From Xestospongia muta (Eukaryota > Porifera > Demospongiae > Haplosclerida > Petrosiidae), in contig OY848925.1 in NCBI GenBank assembly GCA_963693285.1, positions 1,528,932 through 1,592,931 of the forward strand: 64,000 bases of DNA. Reading direction: 5' to 3'. Numbering within the stretch: position 1 is the stretch's first letter; each line of letters starts with the position of its first letter. Both the position numbers and the translations under genes were made by a program. Shown piece after piece: positions 62,090-64,000 of the stretch. The notes beneath the pieces are model-generated. The model ran no database searches, was not told where the DNA came from, and worked only from the letters and a program-made list of their open reading frames with translations.

Positions 62090-62178
62090 GTTGATTTGCA
62101 ACAATCGAAGGATGTAACATAGTCAGCTGTAGATGAGAATAATAGTTCTTGATAAGGACACATTCTCTGAAGGCAGCC
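62090..62178 (-). pseudogene. Broken CARD exon copy 3
   Basis: From an ATG near 62180 the - strand reads MAAFRECVLIKNYYSHLQ then LTMLHPSIVANQL. Homology then ends at the dispersed repeat. Upstream (62214-62232) the CARD promoter motif CGCCCAACCTAA survives in part. Confidence 0.65.
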
Positions 62179-62180
62179 AT

Positions 62181-62550
62181 AAAATCCCTTGAAATCATTG
62201 ATGTCATACATACGCCCAACCTAAACATGTGACTAAAAGACATTCTTTGATTCAATATTCATTTTGCAACTATGAAAAAGTGGTACAAAATTTGCCATGA
62301 CACATAATAGTGTCCTATAAATGCATTCATAAAATACTTGCCTTTGTTGTGTTTAAGAAAGTTCTCAAAGTAATCATCAATCATTATTTCAGTCATCACA
62401 GTATCAAAACATAAATTAGAACAAATCTACAGAGCTGTTGGATTATACATAATAACATTAAAATAATATAATTTAAAAGCAAAACAGATATGGGAGATAT
62501 TTCATCAGATTTAGACACATATGTTTAAGTAATAGTCAGCTATTAAAACC
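62181..62550. other. CARD promoter remnant and atlastin-like fragment
   Basis: Same layout as 51346-51676: a CARD upstream motif, then an atlastin-like scrap at about 62340-62420 on the - strand, then the class B block. No intact gene. Confidence 0.5.
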
Positions 62551-63679
62551 AGCCTGATAACTGTGGACTCTGCATCAATTCTACCACCCATTCAACATTC
62601 AACATGAATGTATGCAATTCACTACAAAATGTGATTGGTTAAATCAACCAATTAAAGGTCCGCTTAAGTTGCATGTCATATTCATTTGGATTATATAATG
62701 TCTATATAAAACACATTGACAAGTATTAACAACTTCTAAATACTATGGAATTTACAATTCATGTAGTTATTAATGATTTCTAGTGAAAGTACTTAGGCAC
62801 ATATGTGAGGTACCAATTCTATAGTGACACACCTACACACAAGCATCTTATTTCGTGTGTTGGTTTTCATACCTCTGACAATTACTTACATGAAGTACAT
62901 ATTCCAGATCTGGAGTACAATACAATGACAACTCATGTAGTTATTAATAATTTCTAGTGAAAGCACATAGGTATATATGTGGATGTAACAATTCCACAAA
63001 CATCCTATTTTGTGTGGGTTTAACAAAAATCATACCTCTGACAATTAGCTACATGAATCATAAATTCCAGAGTATATTATTAGTTATGTGGTACATTATG
63101 ATATTTACTACTAACATCTGTTAACTATGATGTCATGCAACTGTATAACTATAAAGTTGATTCACTAATTAATTTTAGAAGTGACATATATATACATGGA
63201 TGCACTAACTACTTAAAGTGTAGGATGACGGTTTGAATGAGAGCTGTACACGCTTTGAGATCTCTATATCAGAGCATTTGATTCTAATCAATCATAATAC
63301 ATACCAATTACCAAATCTATTGAAAATGTTCCCAATATTGCAATATTGGTAGATTCTGGATATAGTTTATGATAGATTTCAGTATGTTAAACGTAAATGT
63401 TTACTTACCTTTACATTAATTTTACCTACAAACTAAATATGACATTCATTCCAGTTAGCTTTATTATGTGGAACAGTCAAACACAGTTTGTTTCCTTCTA
63501 TTTTATATAATATACAATTATGTTACACTATCATTAAACAATGATTATATTAACGGAAGTAGTAGTGGCTGCAATGTCGGGGTTAACGTTAATTGTGGTT
63601 TGAAGATTATGAATAATAATATATAATTCCTGGAGTTTAGAGTTTAGACGATAGTCATCGATAAAGTATTATCTTGACT
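62551..63679 (+). promoter_or_regulatory. Class B upstream block of G9
   Basis: About 1.1 kb very similar to the block before G8, including ATTAACGGAAGTAGTAGTGG, GTTTGAAGATTATGAATAAT and CGATAAAGTATTATCTTGAC, up to the start codon. Promoter role inferred. Confidence 0.45.
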
Positions 63680-64000
63680 ATGGACCTCTCTTTTAAATTC
63701 TGCCTCTTACTCTTTTCATTGGCAGGTATATCAGTTAAACTAGCTACATTGTTATCATAACCTGCTGTTATCTCTATTTAATATAGGTGCTGTCACTAAT
63801 AATCTATCTTGTGGTCCTAATGAAATCATTTATAATGATGAATGCAAAGTAAGTACATGTTTACAAGACAAACCTTGTCAACATGGAGGAATATGTAGTA
63901 TGGGATCTTCTCCTGATCAATACACCTGTGATTGTACAGGTACTGGATATCAAGGAGTGAACTGTGAAGAAGGTATGAGTGTAATGGAGTCACATATACT
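63680..64000 (+). CDS. G9: EGF-family member, truncated by the window edge
   Basis: Exon 1 (63680-63725) encodes [16 protein letters not shown] and exon 2 (63787-63972) the family EGF module ([14 protein letters not shown] ... [10 protein letters not shown]). The window ends inside intron 2, so the middle and tail are unknown. Both visible exons are intact. Confidence 0.8.

Overview
The window is AT-rich eukaryotic DNA. It has compact multi-exon genes with short GT-AG introns, many phase-1 single-domain exons (EGF, calcium-binding EGF, NIDO, Ig) and several transposon classes. Gene structure and domain content suggest an early-branching animal, most likely a demosponge of the Amphimedon type. 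That assignment is inference; no database was consulted.

Most of the window is a tandem multigene family on the + strand: nine loci, here called G1 to G9, plus remnants. G1 (1107-6590) is the divergent member: signal peptide, NIDO domain, one EGF, fifteen cbEGF exons and a short four-cysteine tail. G2 (8459-11086), G3 (11738-13783), G4 (17328-19911), G5 (26530-29263), G7 (43852-45721), G8 (52779-57133) and G9 (63680 to the window edge) begin with a nearly invariant 5' cassette: signal peptide, EGF, then a half-cbEGF ending in a furin-type R-x-R-R motif. Every member whose 3' end is visible finishes with the same four-cysteine terminal exon. The middle varies: one EGF, EGF plus cbEGF, or EGF plus five Ig-type exons in G8. 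G6 (40010-42120) is a pseudogene. Wherever the gene is complete, my exon sums are divisible by three.

On the - strand, 31473-39869 can be assembled into an 11-exon, 1342-residue gene. It has an N-terminal CARD-like death fold, a class-3 lipase-type alpha/beta hydrolase with a GFSFGG nucleophile elbow, a long uncharacterised helical region and a C-terminal P-loop GTPase (GLVNSGKST, DFPG, THAD). I consider this architecture the most interesting undescribed candidate here. Broken copies of its CARD exon lie at 50884-51335 and 62090-62178.

Decayed - strand atlastin copies follow several of the EGF-family genes (around 21070/25148, 30050-30543, 47010-47484, 50389-50493, 58048-58795). The repeating unit therefore seems to be an EGF-family gene convergent with an atlastin copy, with a CARD promoter head-to-head with the next EGF-family gene.

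Mobile DNA includes a degenerate Ty3/gypsy element with integrase upstream of reverse transcriptase (21174-25088, Gmr1-like order), a Kolobok-like element with 217-bp inverted repeats and TTAA duplications (48044-50011), an internally rearranged LINE (58894-61700), several foldback elements and a dispersed repeat present in opposite orientations at 14640-15490 and 61767-62075. The remaining sequence is intergenic or intronic and mostly consists of duplicated family flanks.
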